DNA of 64,000 nt from Pseudeuparius sepicola (GCA_963920635.1 OY987298.1:109435309-109499308), one strand, 5' to 3'; shown: positions 10,303 to 22,493, counted from the stretch's first letter. Program-made: numbers and translations. Notes: generated by a model from the letters alone, not told the origin.

Positions 10303-11813
10303 GGTGGGTTTATGCAAGCCAATTTAACGTACCTAATTTAACATTAACGTAACGTGAGAGAGAAGTGAAAATGTATGTTATTCAATGGGAGTGTTTATGG
10401 AGCAAAATTTAACGTAAAAGTTAACCAACTTTTAACTTTTGCGTTGAAATTAAATAAAATCTCAGTTTACGCATGCGTAATTTTATTGACAACATTAAGA
10501 AACAAACTCAAAACTAGTGATAGTCCAAGAGCCGGCCGCATGATTTCAACTCTCATAAGATTATAGAATACATTTCTTTACTTGCAGCGAGTAGGTTGCC
10601 TCAGATAATATGAGCCCCATCAGGGACTCTTTAAACTTTAAAGGGTCCCTGGGCCCCATCATTGTTATTTAAAGAAGTTGTGGTTAATTTTTAATTACAA
10701 CCCTTCCCACAAACATATTTACTACTTTTTCGCAAAGTCTTTTGATAAATTCGAAAAGTGCCGTTCTAAAAATCGAACGAAAAGGTAAATTTCTTAATTG
10801 GGTCTTGTTCTTTCCTCCAGTACCGAAAATCCGATATTTAACCAAATTTCCCGACTCCCGATTTTCCAGTTTCGAGAAACGGGACGGCTGTAGAATAGAC
10901 GAAATTGAGGGGAAATCCTGAGGAACCGCTCTTAGAAATTGCGTGTTTCTTCTCGTTTTTTGATTTTTCGGGGGCACCGGAAGCATCTGCACCTCACCTG
11001 AAGACTTGAGGGAAGATTTAAAAATTCCGACCCCAGAGCCCCGAGCCGAAATAACTTTAGCTGTAGCTCGGCGAAAAAGGGCAATTTCTGACAGTTATCG
11101 TACTTATCGGACTTTGGCTTTCAGGTGACGGAAAGTGCCGACCAATCACGTAAAAAAGATGCGTCCCACCTGATGCGATGGTCGTTTTTTCGCCGAAAAT
11201 CCTTAATAACTTGAAAACGGGAAATAATTTTTTTCCTGGGCATCAAACGGTACATGGCACTGGCTGTAGATATAGCGGGACTTCGCACACAACTCGCGTC
11301 CCCGCGAGGTCCAGACTTGCCCCAGTCTTTCGCGCCGTATTTAACAGCGGAGGATTTTCGGGGCCCCGAAAATACGCCTATCGAATTTCTAAAGGACCAA
11401 GGGACCCTTTTCTTTATTGTTGCTTCATGGGCCTTCTTTCCTATTTTGTTCTATAATCATTTGCCTAAAAATTAACCACAACTTCTTTAAATAACAATGA
11501 TCGGGCAACCTACTTGCTTCAAGTAAAGAAATATACTGTCTACATTTTACATAACATCTTATTCTATAATCTTATGAGAGTTGAAATCATGCGGCCGGCT
11601 CTTATACTATGAGAACAAAAACTCATTAAAACTGCTTGTTTATTATTTATTATTTATTATTTAGGATGGTTATGGGTTAGGTTTTGTATTTTTGTGCTAA
11701 GGGGACTCCCAGGGGGCCTCCGATATTGAAATAGAGAACTTATACTAAATTCTTATGTTACGTTACGTTACGTTAATATTAAATTACGTTAAATTGTCTT
11801 GCATAAACCCACC
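10303..11813. mobile_element. Fold-back element with about 350-400 bp terminal inverted repeats
   Basis: Left end GGTGGGTTTATGCAAG (10303) is mirrored at 11798-11813. Subterminal TTAACGTAACGT blocks occur on both sides (10330-10355, 11753-11800). Arms continue through AGAGCCGGCCGCATGATTTC (about 10528) with its mirror at about 11585-11605, and through TTATTTAAAGAAGTTGTGGT (about 10666) with its mirror at 11474-11494. The middle 780 bp (10700-11472) has no recognisable transposase; frames there are not protein-like. No clear target duplication: the flanks are ATAAA and TCTTT. Confidence 0.75.
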
Positions 11814-11994
11814 TCTTTCTCAGGACGACTCTTTTTTCAAGTTATACAGGGACTCTACTAGAACCGAAACCAAAAACAGGAAATCATACACAAAAATACT
11901 CGTCCCATTGCCCCAAACTATCCATTCTTAAAATATTCCGAGAAGCGAATTTTCATCGTAGAAAAATTCTACGGCTTCTGGTCTCCTGGCACGC

Positions 11995-12230
11995 GTGCGG
12001 GTCGAGGCACAGCGCGCTCCTTGGGCGCGCCGCACGTGGTTGGTGGCGGCGCCGCAGGGCGCGTGCGTCCCCGCCCGCCGTCCTCGTCCATCCCTTATCT
12101 TCGCGCTTCCGCTTCCCGTGCAATTTAGTCACACCTGGGGCGTTTGCACCGGCGCGTGATAGAACCGACCGCGGCGACGACACAGTTGACGAGCGGGTCC
12201 CAAAAAGCGCGTGTATTGCGGTGTGAGTAT
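11995..12230. other. GC-rich island between two fold-back elements
   Basis: About 230 bp of CpG-rich sequence in an AT-rich intron, with repeated GCGCG and GGCGCGCC-like words. It ends in a donor-like GGT|GTGAGT (GT at 12223). There is no plus-strand ATG between 11995 and 12230. It could be an unspliced relic, a CpG-rich promoter or a non-coding first exon. No initiator as clear as the one at 38309 was found. Confidence 0.3.
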
Positions 12231-12418
12231 GTACCCATGACAATGAATTTGTTTGTTATAGATTTTTAACTTTTGGACTCGTAAACTAACGATTCATTCT
12301 TTTATAGAATGTATGCTATATTTTTATGGAATGTACTACATTTGTCAAAACATTTCTAAGAGGTATGTAATTTGCTGTTCACAGCCACATAACAAAGCAT
12401 AACAAAGTTGATAATATA

Positions 12419-13959
12419 CAGGGTGACCGTATTTCGAGTCTACGCATGGGGATCTTGGTTATCTTAAGTGATACGAGGTCGGTTAAATTGGGGCAAAGTT
12501 GCGGAATTTGATGCCGAGTAACATGGTAAAAAGAAATTTTGGCTGGCCCTTTTTGTTTTGAAAATAATGCGAAAAAACTGATAACTGTCGTTTTCGTTTT
12601 TATTTTTTTAAACGAAAACAAATGGCGCTGGACATTTCTAAGTTAAACATTATCAAGGCACTTTTTTACAAGGTATCTAAATATGACCTCGCATTTTTTT
12701 TCTCGCCTCCCTGGACAAAGATATGACGATCAACTTTTATTTTTCTTATGAGCGCCATATTGGATTTTTCAATTTTTGAAAAGACGATTTTTTTCTGGTT
12801 ACAATGATATGTCACACACGAGCACATTATGCTTTACTTTGTTTTTCTTGCCGTAATATCAAATTAATCGTTTTTGGATAGAGTGCCTTGGAAACGTAAG
12901 CCCCATAATGTTTGACGTTTTTTGTTTTTGCATAGAGTGCCTTGGAAACATAAGCCTAGTTACCCATTGTTGCGAAGTGTGGTTTGGAACATTGTTTAAC
13001 GGTTCATATCAGTTAATGTTAAATTTATTGATTAAATAAATCATAAACGTACCACGTTATTTATTCGTCATTTGCCATATAACACATTAACACTAAAAGA
13101 GTCAAACTGGAAACACAAGAACCAAGAACAACAAAAACCTAGACGAGTAGACAATCCTATTTTTAATAAATGTTCAATTTGTCCTCCTTGTTCCTAAAGG
13201 CACAATGCAGCACGTTTCCTTAAATTGTTAATGGCTCGTCCAATATCCCTTCGTCCTCATTTATATTTGTGGAATAATAAATTTGAATCATGTCACGCTT
13301 TTCTTCATGTGAAAATCGCATTTTTTCAGTAAAATAAAGTATCCGTGACACTTAAAATTGTACTAAACTATCAAACGTTATAAATATGGGGCTTATGTTT
13401 CCAAGGCATTCTATGCAGAAATATCAAACATTATGGGGCTTATGTTTCCGAGGCACTTTATGCAAAAACGTCAAACATTATGGGGCTTACGTTTCCAAGG
13501 CACTCTATGCAAAAACGATTAATTTGATATTACGGCAGTAAAAACAAAGTAAAGTATAATGTGTGACATATCATTGTAACCAGAAAAAAATCCTCTTTTC
13601 AAAAATACAAAAATCCAATATGGCGCCCATAAGAAAAATAAAAGTTGATCGTCATATCTTTATCCAGGGAGGCGAGAAAAAAAACGTGAGGTCATATTTA
13701 GATTCCTTGTAAAAAAGTGCCCTAATAATGTTTAACTTAGAAATGTCCAGCCAGCGCCATTCGTTTTCGTTTAAAAAAAACGAAAACGACAATTTTCAGT
13801 TTTTTTCGCATTATTTTCAAAACGAAAAGGGCCGGACAAAATTTCTTTTTACCATGTTTCTCGGCATCAAATTCCGCAACTTTGCCCCAATTTAACCGAC
13901 CTCGTATCTCTTAAGATAACCAAGATCCCCCTGCATAGACTCGAAATACGGTCACCCTG
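12419..13959. mobile_element. TA-flanked fold-back element, CAGGGTGACC type
   Basis: Ends CAGGGTGACCGTATTTCGAG (12419) and its mirror (ending 13959) are each flanked by TA, the target used by Tc1/mariner-type transposases. Inverted arms of about 550 bp run to about 12960 and from about 13390. CCTTGGAAACGTAAGCCCC-like words repeat around the inner ends. No transposase is present. It shares arm words (GGGGATCT, GATACGA, GTCGGT) with the element at 16370-20080, so they are one family. Confidence 0.8.
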
Positions 13960-14091
13960 TATATGTATAGGTAAGTTTTAAAGGCCGTTTTGTCGAGTGT
14001 TACAAAAAAATTAAATGCCTATATTCAACTCTTAAAATTATTAGAAATAATGATGGAAGATACGGCGAGATCTAGCATAGCTATACTCTGA

Positions 14092-14130
14092 CCACAGACC
14101 TATATAGCTTAGCGAAGCTATATAGGTCTG
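14092..14130. repeat. Perfect 17-bp stem palindrome
   Basis: CACAGACCTATATAGCT is followed by a short centre and its exact complement ending GGTCTGTG at 14130. It has no coding role and lies 100 bp before the next fold-back. It could be a remnant of a very small palindromic insertion. Confidence 0.65.
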
Positions 14131-14231
14131 TGCTCTGACCTAACCGTAGAAGAAAAAAATAAATTATATAATATTTTATAAAAAGAGAATCGATATGTTG
14201 TCCTAAACTCGACGCCCCAGAGTTATTATAA

Positions 14232-15332
14232 GCAAACAAAAACAGCCAGTAAAAATTTGACTTGTGGGTTTCTTGCAGGATTTCAAGCTTGCTTTTGGGC
14301 CAAAAAGATAGTTTTTAGGAATTTGGGAAATATAGGTTAGGACGTCATCAAATAGATATATTTTTCCCAGGACAAAACCTGTTTCTCTTTATATTTGGAA
14401 AGAGCACGTTTTTCTGATAAACTTTGGTAAATATTTTTTTAGCATGTTTCATTAAAATCTTACGTATATTATTAGTAAAAATACGAAAAAGATGCCATGG
14501 GATTTTTTTTTAATGAAAATCGAGTTAGCCACGACTTATGAAGGTATATTTTTGACAGAAATATTTGACAGGTGCTCGGACAGATGTATTATGGAAAAAT
14601 TATTAAAATTTTATTATCACTTAGTTATAAAAATATAACTATAATGAAGGTTATTTTAAGAAAAACTGTTATTATAAACACTTATTATTGTATTATATTT
14701 AAAAACCTAAAAATTTTAGCGAAAAACAAAAACCAACAATATAAAAAGAAATGCTAGGTAGGTTCAATGTTACTACCTTCTGTCTAACTTCTGTCTAAGT
14801 GACCTTTCTTAATACATCTGGTGTTATTTGCCGACAGGCATTTTTTATTATTTCTATTAAATGATCAATATTCCGAGATGGAGTTTTGTTTTCCTCAGAA
14901 ATCCCCATAAATAGCAATCTAATGGTGTTAAATCTGGCGAATTTCCTGGCCATTTTATGGCACCATTTATTCCAATCCATTTGTTATAATAAAATTGTAA
15001 TACTTTTATATAATATACCTTCATAAGTCATGGATAACTCGATTTTCGTTAAAAAAATACCATGGCATACTTTCATATTTTTGCAAATAATACACATATA
15101 ACTTTTTAATTAAATAAGATATATAAAAAAATATATTTACGAAAGTTTATCAGAAAATCGTGCCTTTTCCAAATATAAAGAGAAACAGGTATGGTAATGG
15201 GAAAATATATTTGATGACGTGATAACCTATATTTCCCAAATTCCTAAAAACTATCTTTTTGGCCCAAAAGCAAGCTTGAGTGATCCTTCAAGAAACCCAC
15301 AAGTCAAATTTTTACTGGCTGTTTTTGTTTGC
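14232..15332. mobile_element. Fold-back element carrying a transposase fragment
   Basis: GCAAACAAAAACAGCCAG (14232) is mirrored at the right end (complement ending GTTTGC, 15332). Arms of about 330 bp match through AATTTGACTTGTGGGTTTC, CAAGCTTGCTTTTGGGCC and ATGAAGGTATA, to about 14560 and from about 15010. Between the arms lies the decayed transposase C-terminus at 14795-14990, so this is a deletion derivative of a Tc1/mariner-type element that folded back on itself. Confidence 0.75.
14795..14990 (-). pseudogene. Tc1/mariner-type transposase C-terminal fragment
   Basis: Read from 14990 downward in one frame: KWPGNSPDLTPLD then CYLWGF, the third catalytic block of DDE/D transposases of the IS630/Tc1/mariner superfamily (SPDL..LD, followed by Y/F-LWG). 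A frameshift after about 40 codons moves the frame to a second piece ending NACRQITPDVLRKV, the usual helical C-terminus. The first two catalytic aspartates are missing. It cannot encode an active enzyme. Confidence 0.7.
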
Positions 15333-15458
15333 CAAAACACTCACCAAATGTCGCGAATTTAGGTGTGAACGACGAAAGCACATAGATACGTGGTTATTAC
15401 CGGTCCATCGCCTGAAATCAAATATACATAAACAATACCTATGGTTGGTTCCAATGAC

Positions 15459-15686
15459 TGTAATAATCATAACAATAATGATTATTTCAATTCTCACCGT
15501 CACAATACTTCAAACTAGGAATACCCAAGAAGCAGCCACATCCTTGTGTGGGGGAGGGGTGGCAATTACTATTATTTCGGCTTCATTGTGATTTGAGGCT
15601 AAGGCCGACTTTTTCCCGGTAGAACTAGGATAACATTCGCTCAAGAACTACGAAAAGCCCTAGAAAACCGTGGTAATTCCAGTAAA
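15459..15686 (-). mobile_element. SINE family 2, 5'-truncated copy
   Basis: Reverse complement of the 3' half of the elements at 24086-24527 and 39371-39785. Shared words, read on the minus strand, include CCCTAG then TTGAGCGAATG, CCTAGTTCTA, AAGTCGGCC, CAATGAAG and the ATT-rich microsatellite tail (15459-15492). The tRNA-like head is missing, as expected of a truncated insertion. Confidence 0.7.
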
Positions 15687-16369
15687 TATTGGGCAATTAG
15701 TAAACCACCCAGATACTGAATACAAACCTTAATCCCATGGGTATTGAAATTTATACATTAGTATAAAGTACATAATACTAATCCCCAAAAACATAGGCGG
15801 GTTAAGAGCTTCTTACAAAATTATGGATTGTAAAATTATAAATTATTTTATTTCTTATAATAAAACATTATTTAGTCATAATATTATTGGTCGCTGGAGT
15901 TGGAGTTCACGTTTCACACAAAATATGGATGAACTGGTATAGATTTTTTTTACTAATAGCGATATTCGTCCGATATCGATATAACACCGGTCGATATAAG
16001 CCAATATGCGCTATATTTGACACTATGGAGTAACACGAATTTTAAATAGGTATAAACATAAATCTGTATTAACAAATATGGCCATATTGATTTTTTTTAG
16101 CAAATTCGTTGAGAGATACTTATTTTCTTCACTCATATTTACGAAAATTGCATTATATTGGTAACATTAAAATTTTTCTCGAGATTTTGACTTTGCAATA
16201 TTTGCAAATGTTTTGGCAATAGCGGTTACATAGAATAATAACAAAATAGCACAATACTTAATTACCTTAAAATCACCCATGTTTAAAAATAATAGTTGAT
16301 ATCGAAAGAAAATAAAAGTTGCAAAAGTTTATATATCATAAAATTGTTTATTTACAGTAAAACTATATA
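15687..16369. other. Intronic stretch, no gene
   Basis: AT-rich, no gene seen. A short run of ATATCG/CGATAT words lies at 15955-16010. Confidence 0.3.
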
Positions 16370-16861
16370 CAGGGACAGGGTGATTCAGTTCCGGTGCTCA
16401 ACTTGGGGATCTCGCGGAAACCGTACGAGATACGAAGTCGGTCAAATGGAGGCAAACTTGCGCTTTTGGGCACCTAACAATATGCCGTTGAGATATTTAA
16501 GAAAACCCGAATTTTTGAAAATTGTATTTTTTTCTGGCTTCATTTGCGATAATATTTAAAAATAAATTATACCTTTCCATTGCAACCTTTTCTGTGTTAC
16601 GTCATGGTATTTGTAAATTTTCGGAACGTCGTTTAGGTTCTGAGATAGAGGGATCATCTTACTTTTTTAAATACGGACCTGGATTTGGTAATTTTTACCT
16701 TCACTACATTGTTGCGATTTTTTGCACACTGTGATTTTTTGCACACTTACATACCTACGTATTTTGGGGTGCTGATCACGAATCTGCAAGAATTTGTCGG
16801 CGGAAAGCCCTAGTTTTCGAGCTACGGCTTTGTAAATCGCTGTTTTTAAGGTACTTGTATT

Positions 16862-18327
16862 CAGACTTGGGCAATATTCGAGTACATGTACTCTAAAATA
16901 GTACTCGAGTCCTCATTGTATTCGAATACAAGTACTCACGAGTACTTTTTTGCTTATCTATTCGAGTACAGGTACTCCGATACAATTCTGATTTTCTAAA
17001 AGTACTCTAAATGTACTCCTGATGTACTCTTAAATTTTATATTTCGCAGGAATAGACTTGTTTGTTTTCCCATCAGTCCCTCTCCCCTATTCAGCTTAAT
17101 TAGTAATAAAATTTGCTTTTGGAGACCACAGCGTCCAAAGCATAACGTCCCTGTTCATTTGATTTGAAATTTGAAACCACTTCACCGGGTAAAAAAGAAG
17201 TAGAAAAGTGTTTTTTTTAGATCAAAACAGATAATTTTTTATATGGGAGTGATCAATTACACATTATAGAAAAGGCCCAAATTTCTGCTTTTTTATTATC
17301 ACCTCTCGTATCGACCATCAGCCGGCCCCGCGTTCTCGCGACCTCTAGAAGGATAAAAAGGAGCAAGTACACCAGTCCGGAGGCTCAGCGATCATTCTCG
17401 GGATAAATATAACAATATAACGCGAAAAGCGATGTCAAGTTTGATTATCGACATAGATTTTGTCACGCGATGACGGCATGAACGAATCGGATCAAAATTC
17501 GTTCCACAAGTGATCATATCTTACTATATATAGCACAGCTACCCTAACATTTTTTATTTGACATTTCACTTTTTCACTAGGTTAAAGTTAGGTAAGTATA
17601 TAATTTGTATGATGATTTGAAATATTGATTTTTTGACAGCTTAAAAACTTGAGAACCAGATATAAGCCGAATTCAAGCGGATGACCGATTTTAACCAGGT
17701 TATAAAAAGTTAGGTTAGATTATAAGAAATTGAACATTAAAATAATTTTTGATGATAATACAAAAATCTGGTGTGTTCACAGTGCTAATCTGGCCCTTGA
17801 TCAAATAAATATATTTGTAAAATTTACTCAAAATTTAAATTTTATAACCTGGTCATCCGCTCGAATTCGGCTATAGTAGCCAATTCTTGGCAACAACGCT
17901 AAAATCTAAGTAGGTAATCAGCGTTTTAAAGGCATGAAGTCACGACTCTAGAAAATTTGAATTTAATATTTTGTTTTGGCCCTTTCCCGATCTCAAAAAA
18001 CCCGAAAAATATGTTTGAGCTTTACTTTGAAAATAGTTCATGATTCACATATAAAAAAATATGTGAAGGGGCCCATTAAAGACGTAAAAAACATTAGTTT
18101 TTGTTTACCTTCTCACTTCTCATAATTAAACAAAAACATTGTACTCGAAATGTACTCGAAAAATTCATTGTTTCGAGTACAGGATACTCCAAATTAACGA
18201 TTCCTTGGAAGATGGTGTACTCGTACTCTGGTACTCGAAGCACGAAGCACGTTAAGTAGGTACATTTAATATGTACTCGTACTCTAAGATTTTCGAGTAC
18301 TTTTTAGTTGTACTCGACCCAAGTCCG
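16862..18327. mobile_element. Non-autonomous hAT-type element with 8-bp target duplication
   Basis: The left terminus CAGACTTGGGC and right terminus CCCAAGTCCG (inverted CGGACTTGGG) resemble hAT ends. The flanks carry the same octamer CTTGTATT at 16854-16861 and 18328-18335, a perfect 8-bp target-site duplication, diagnostic of hAT. Both subterminal regions are packed with GTACTC and GAGTAC words (roughly a dozen on each side), the usual layout of hAT transposase binding sites. The 1.1 kb interior has no transposase. The insertion lies inside the fold-back 16370-20080, so it is younger than that element. Confidence 0.85.
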
Positions 18328-18416
18328 CTTGTATTATCAACCGCCTGTATTGTTTTCAGCTGTTTTATGATTCTTGACGCATACACTGACATGTGTAATA
18401 GTATATTACATAGCGA

Positions 18417-18516
18417 GAGTTGTAAACAGCTTATTACGTATGAGTGGAAAAGTTGCGCACGAGCCGCGCAGCGGCGAGTGCTGTAATTCCACGAGTATGT
18501 AATAAGCTTACAACTC
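18417..18516. repeat. Small palindromic element, GTTGCGC-type, copy 2
   Basis: GAGTTGTAA with AGCTTATTAC (18417) mirrors GTAATAAGCT and CAACTC (to 18516). The centre GGAAAAGTTGCGCACGAGCC and GCGAGTGC matches the centre of the palindrome at 7638-7735. Two copies with one centre and different arms suggest a dispersed hairpin family. Confidence 0.55.
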
Positions 18517-18966
18517 GAGTTTTGAATTATAATTTTTCTTCGACGAAAGAAAAACTATTATAATAGATAAACTATACTTCTGATTATCTGTCAGGCAACA
18601 ATTAGTATGTTGGTTAGTTGCTATGGTGACGCGGATGCCGCGCTAACAAGGCACCCGTGATAATTGCGTTTTAATTAAGAACAGATACGTAATTTTTTTT
18701 ATTACGTGTCAGTCATTACGTATCAGTGTTCATAACAATGAACTTACTTATAACCCAAACCGTCACTTAATAGGTATGTTACTAGCATAGGAGTAGAAAA
18801 AAATCATAAAATACCATACCACAAATCCAAATGTCAACAAAAAAGTTAGGTTCTGATCCACAGCTGTGGCCCGATCTTAAGTTTATAAGATGGCATAAAC
18901 ACACATGGCATTAAATGCTACTAACCGAAGTGAGTTTTTTGTGTTTATTTTGAAAATCATTATGTT

Positions 18967-19222
18967 TTTCAAAAAACAATGCTCAACTCAAATACTGCAT
19001 TTGATTACGCATATTTGGATAAAAAATCAGCCAAATCTGATGTCTCGTTTGGAAAAACAATATAACTAATGTTTCTGGTAATTTTATACTAGAGATGAAG
19101 AAGAAAATACGTTTCAGGTATATTCGTTTCGCAAACGGGACATCAGATTTGGCTTTTGGCTGACTTTTTATCCAATTATTCGAATCTAATGTAGTATTTG
19201 AGTTGAACATTGTTTTTTTTAA
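18967..19222. mobile_element. Inverted-repeat MITE
   Basis: CAATGCTCAACTCAAATACT (about 18976) is mirrored by AGTATTTGAGTTGAACATTG (about 19193), with arms of about 90 bp reaching AAATCTGATGTC at 19034 and its partner at 19140. No coding capacity. Confidence 0.65.
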
Positions 19223-20080
19223 ACCTGGTAATTTTAAAAGCAAACACCAAAAAAACACTTGGGTTGGCACTGTGTGATAATGCCCCCTTAATTTTCAAAA
19301 TATTTATAAAACATTAATAAGGAGTTCCCATGCAATTATTTTATATCAGCCACATCGTTGTAGGAATCATCAAATGCACTCTGTGAACATCTCCAATCAA
19401 GAAACAAAATAGTTATGCACTGCAATGGCTTTTAGCAATATTTACCTTATTTCATGTTTTTAGGAAAGAAACAGTGGCAAACGGCAAACCCAACATTTTT
19501 ATCGTGTCCTTGTAAAACTTTGTTTGGAATTTTATTTTGCAGTCTTTGCACTCCCCATTTTTAAAATTTTTGGTCAAACGTAAATCTGGTGTACTTTCTT
19601 TTTTATATGGCAGCGCCCATCATCTTCAAGTTGGTTCACCCCTCTTTGTAATATCAGCAGAGAACATTGTTCCATTGTGCACCTTCGTTTCAAAACGAAA
19701 AAAATATATGTCATACATAGTTGAACTCAGGGCAACGATTCATTTCGAAAAAAAAATGGAGATGATCCCTCTATTTCAAAAACGAAACTTCGCTCCGGAA
19801 ATCTAAAAATACCGTGACGTAGCACAAAAAAATCTGCAATGAAAAAGTATAATTTATTTTTCAATATTATCGCAAATGGCGCCAGAAAAAAAAAATAAAT
19901 CTAATTTTAAAAAATTCGGTTTTTCTTAAATATTTCAGCAACCCATCAAAATATTTTAACTTTTTTTTAATGTCATATTGTTAGGTGCTCAAAGGCGCAA
20001 CTTTGCCCCCATTTGACCGACTTTGTATCCGTTACGGTTTTCGAGATCTCCACGTTGAGCACCGGAACTGAACCACCCTG

Positions 20081-21033
20081 TATTTTAATACATATTTTTT
20101 CAACATGTAAAACATTTTAAAAAAGTCCTTTTTTATTTACTTTACGATCGTACACCGTTTATTTCTAAATAGTGATTTGTGTACCAAATAGTGATTTGTG
20201 TACCAAGGCACTTATAACGAATGTTGAATTTAGTTGCCGAAGCCTGCAAGGCAAATAAATCATATAAATATGAGTTATAAAAGTAACCTTCAGTGCCGAA
20301 GGTCACATTTTTTTTTTTTTGAAATGGGGAAACAAGAAATTGTATTATGCAGAAAACGGCGTAGCTACGTCGTATAAACTTTCAAATTTGTATGCCTTCC
20401 GAAATATTGAAGGAGGCAAAAGCAATTATATACAGAGTGTCCCATTATTAATGGTACATAGAAATATTTGGTGCCAAAATACGATTGAGCATAACAACTA
20501 TCGCAATTGTTACTGACTGATATATGCGGTGTTGACGTTCTTTTCAATTTTAATTACCTAAATTGTGGTTTTTTCTCCCAAAATAATCAAGCTGCTGAAA
20601 TGAAATATGACATTAAGTATGTGTTTTTGGGAATGTAGAATAAGCCGATGCTGTCAATTTCTGCTAACTAAATTTAAAGAATGCTCGTAAAAAGAACATT
20701 TACCGAGACTTACAATCGACAAAATAAGAAAAGACCCGTATAAAGGCAGACATACGCGTCGTATAGGTCATATATGATTGAATTTAACACAAGCAATCAC
20801 GGAAGAATAATTACAATGTGTAGGTAACACCTTCGAATGAAACGTACACTTGTATCCTAGTATTCTTTTATTTGAATAGTAAATTATTAGAAAATATTAT
20901 GTTGTTACAATCAGAGGCGCTGTTTTTGGACCGTGATTTTACACGTAATTTTTAGGTCTTTTTGGTCTTGCAGTTCATGCAATGAAAGTGTATACGGCAT
21001 TTTTTCTTAGATAATTGGGAATGTACGCAATAT
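20081..21033. other. Intronic stretch with a small tandem duplication
   Basis: TAGTGATTTGTGTACCAA is present twice in a row at about 20170-20206. No gene seen. An acceptor-like pyrimidine run ending TTGCAG at about 20972 has no supported exon after it. Confidence 0.35.
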
Positions 21034-21877
21034 TTGACCCCCCCCCCACTAACTTTTTTATTTTTTGAGCTAGAAACCCGAATAAAAAAGCATTTTATAG
21101 AGAATTTTATACTTTTTTTTTCGGTTTTATTGCATTTTATATAGGGTGTTTAGAAAAAGAGTGGCCAACTAAACTGATGTTTTTTTAAATGGAACACACT
21201 ATATATTATTGCATTTTTTAAATCTGCTCATCAAGGCAATTAAAATGATATTAAACTTTGTGGCATTATCTTTTTCCGGTTTTGAAAAATTCCGTTTTCA
21301 AATTTTATACTAAATTTATTTAACCCGAATTTGTGGATCTCTTGATAAAGATAGATCATCGATGTAATAACAAAAAATATTTGTTTTAAACAAGAGAGTA
21401 ACATAGTGAAACTTAAAAATATTACGGGCTTTTACGATTTTCCTGAAATTCTTTATTTCGAGAATATAATCAGTAAAATTTGAAAAGGCTCCTAAACATT
21501 TTGGAGTTTCACTATATTAATCTCTTGTTTGCAACAAATATTTTTTGTTATTACATCGATCATCTATCTTTATCACGAGATCCACAAATTCGAGTTAGAA
21601 TAAATTTAGTATAAAATTTGAAAACGGAATTTTTCAAAAACGGAAAAATATAATGCCACAAAGTTTAATATCATTTTAATTGCCTTGATGAGCAGATTTT
21701 AAAAATGCAAAAATATATAGGATGTTCCATTTAACATAAGTTTAGTTTGCCACTCTTTTTCTAAACACCCTTTATAAAATGCAATAAAACCGCAAAAAAA
21801 TTATAAAATTCTCTACAAAATGCTTTTTTATTCGTGTTTCTAGCTCAAAAAAATAAAAAAGTTAGTGGGGGGGTCAA
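21034..21877. mobile_element. Fold-back element with poly-C/poly-G edges
   Basis: TTGACCCCCCC (21034) is mirrored by GGGGGGTCAA (to 21877). Arms of about 400 bp match closely (ACTTTTTTATTTTTTGAGCT, GGGTGTTTAGAAAAAGAGTG, GTGGATCTCTTGATAAAG with partners near 21850, 21765 and 21585). The axis is near 21455. No reading frame. It lies 400 bp before exon B. Confidence 0.75.
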
Positions 21878-22280
21878 TTCAATTTATTTTTGTTGTAGAA
21901 TGAAAAGATGCACCAAAATTGTAACCCAGCAATACCAAGGAGATTGTTCGATTGTGCCAAAAATATAGAGACTGTTTAATTTTAAAAACATACCTAAGTT
22001 ACGTCTACCACAGCTTTCTAAGATATACTTCAAACTTTATATTAAGTACATAAAGCTTTTGCAAAAATATGTTTTTTGTAACAAAGAAAAGCTATAAAAT
22101 ACTCCACTAATACGAAAACATAATATGTGACTATTGTAGAAACTATAGATATGCTTATTTCAGCTCCATAAGGTTCGTCCCTTAAAGTGTTCAATAATGG
22201 ATTCGATTTGCGTCTTTAAAAACTAGAAACCCAAGCATGGATTTCCAAATAGGTACGATGTGTTTAATTAACCGTTTCAG

Positions 22281-22464
22281 AGTCGACTGGGGCACCATCA
22301 CCACCACCACCACCATCATTCGGGCAGCGGCAGGCGGGAACGTCGCCACAAAAACGCATCTCCAGGTCGGACAGATTCCACGGACTACGCGGCCGACCTC
22401 AGCGGCAGCGACCACAGCACGCCGAGCACCCTCAGCCCCAGGCACCGGCTGCACGCGCGGACTG
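22281..22464 (+). CDS. Host gene exon B (His-tract exon)
   Basis: Bounded by acceptor AACCGTTTCAG (ends 22280) and donor G|GTAAGT (22465). It starts on a codon boundary, matching the phase-0 end of exon A, and ends one base into a codon. The product opens SRLG, then nine histidines, then a basic RRERRHK segment, then a Ser/Thr/Asp-rich stretch with DYAADLSGSDHS and TPSTLSPRHRL. This is a typical disordered region with potential phosphorylation sites. The CAC/CAT tract is a trinucleotide repeat likely to vary in length. No enzymatic domain is visible. Confidence 0.75.
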
Positions 22465-22493
22465 GTAAGTCAACAACCATGACAACAGTGACA

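Larger units (their letters stand above)
16370..20080. mobile_element. TA-flanked 3.7-kb fold-back host to other insertions
   Basis: Left end CAGGGACAGGGTGATTCAG (16370, preceded by TA) and right mirror ending 20080 (followed by TA). The first six bases are duplicated on the left, so CAGGG appears twice. Inverted arms of about 330 bp include CCGGTGCTCAAC, GATACGAAGTCGGTC and GGATCATCT with partners at about 19757-20080. The middle carries a hAT-type insertion (16862-18327), a small palindrome (18417-18516) and another inverted-repeat element (18967-19222). No transposase is seen. It belongs to the same family as 12419-13959. Confidence 0.75.

Noticed and set aside
20960..21010. Possible exon after the TTGCAG at about 20972
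   Set aside because: No open frame matching the phase of neighbouring exons and no donor nearby.
22191..22454. Minus-strand frame opposite exon B
   Set aside because: Mirror of the exon; Val runs come from the His tract on the other strand.
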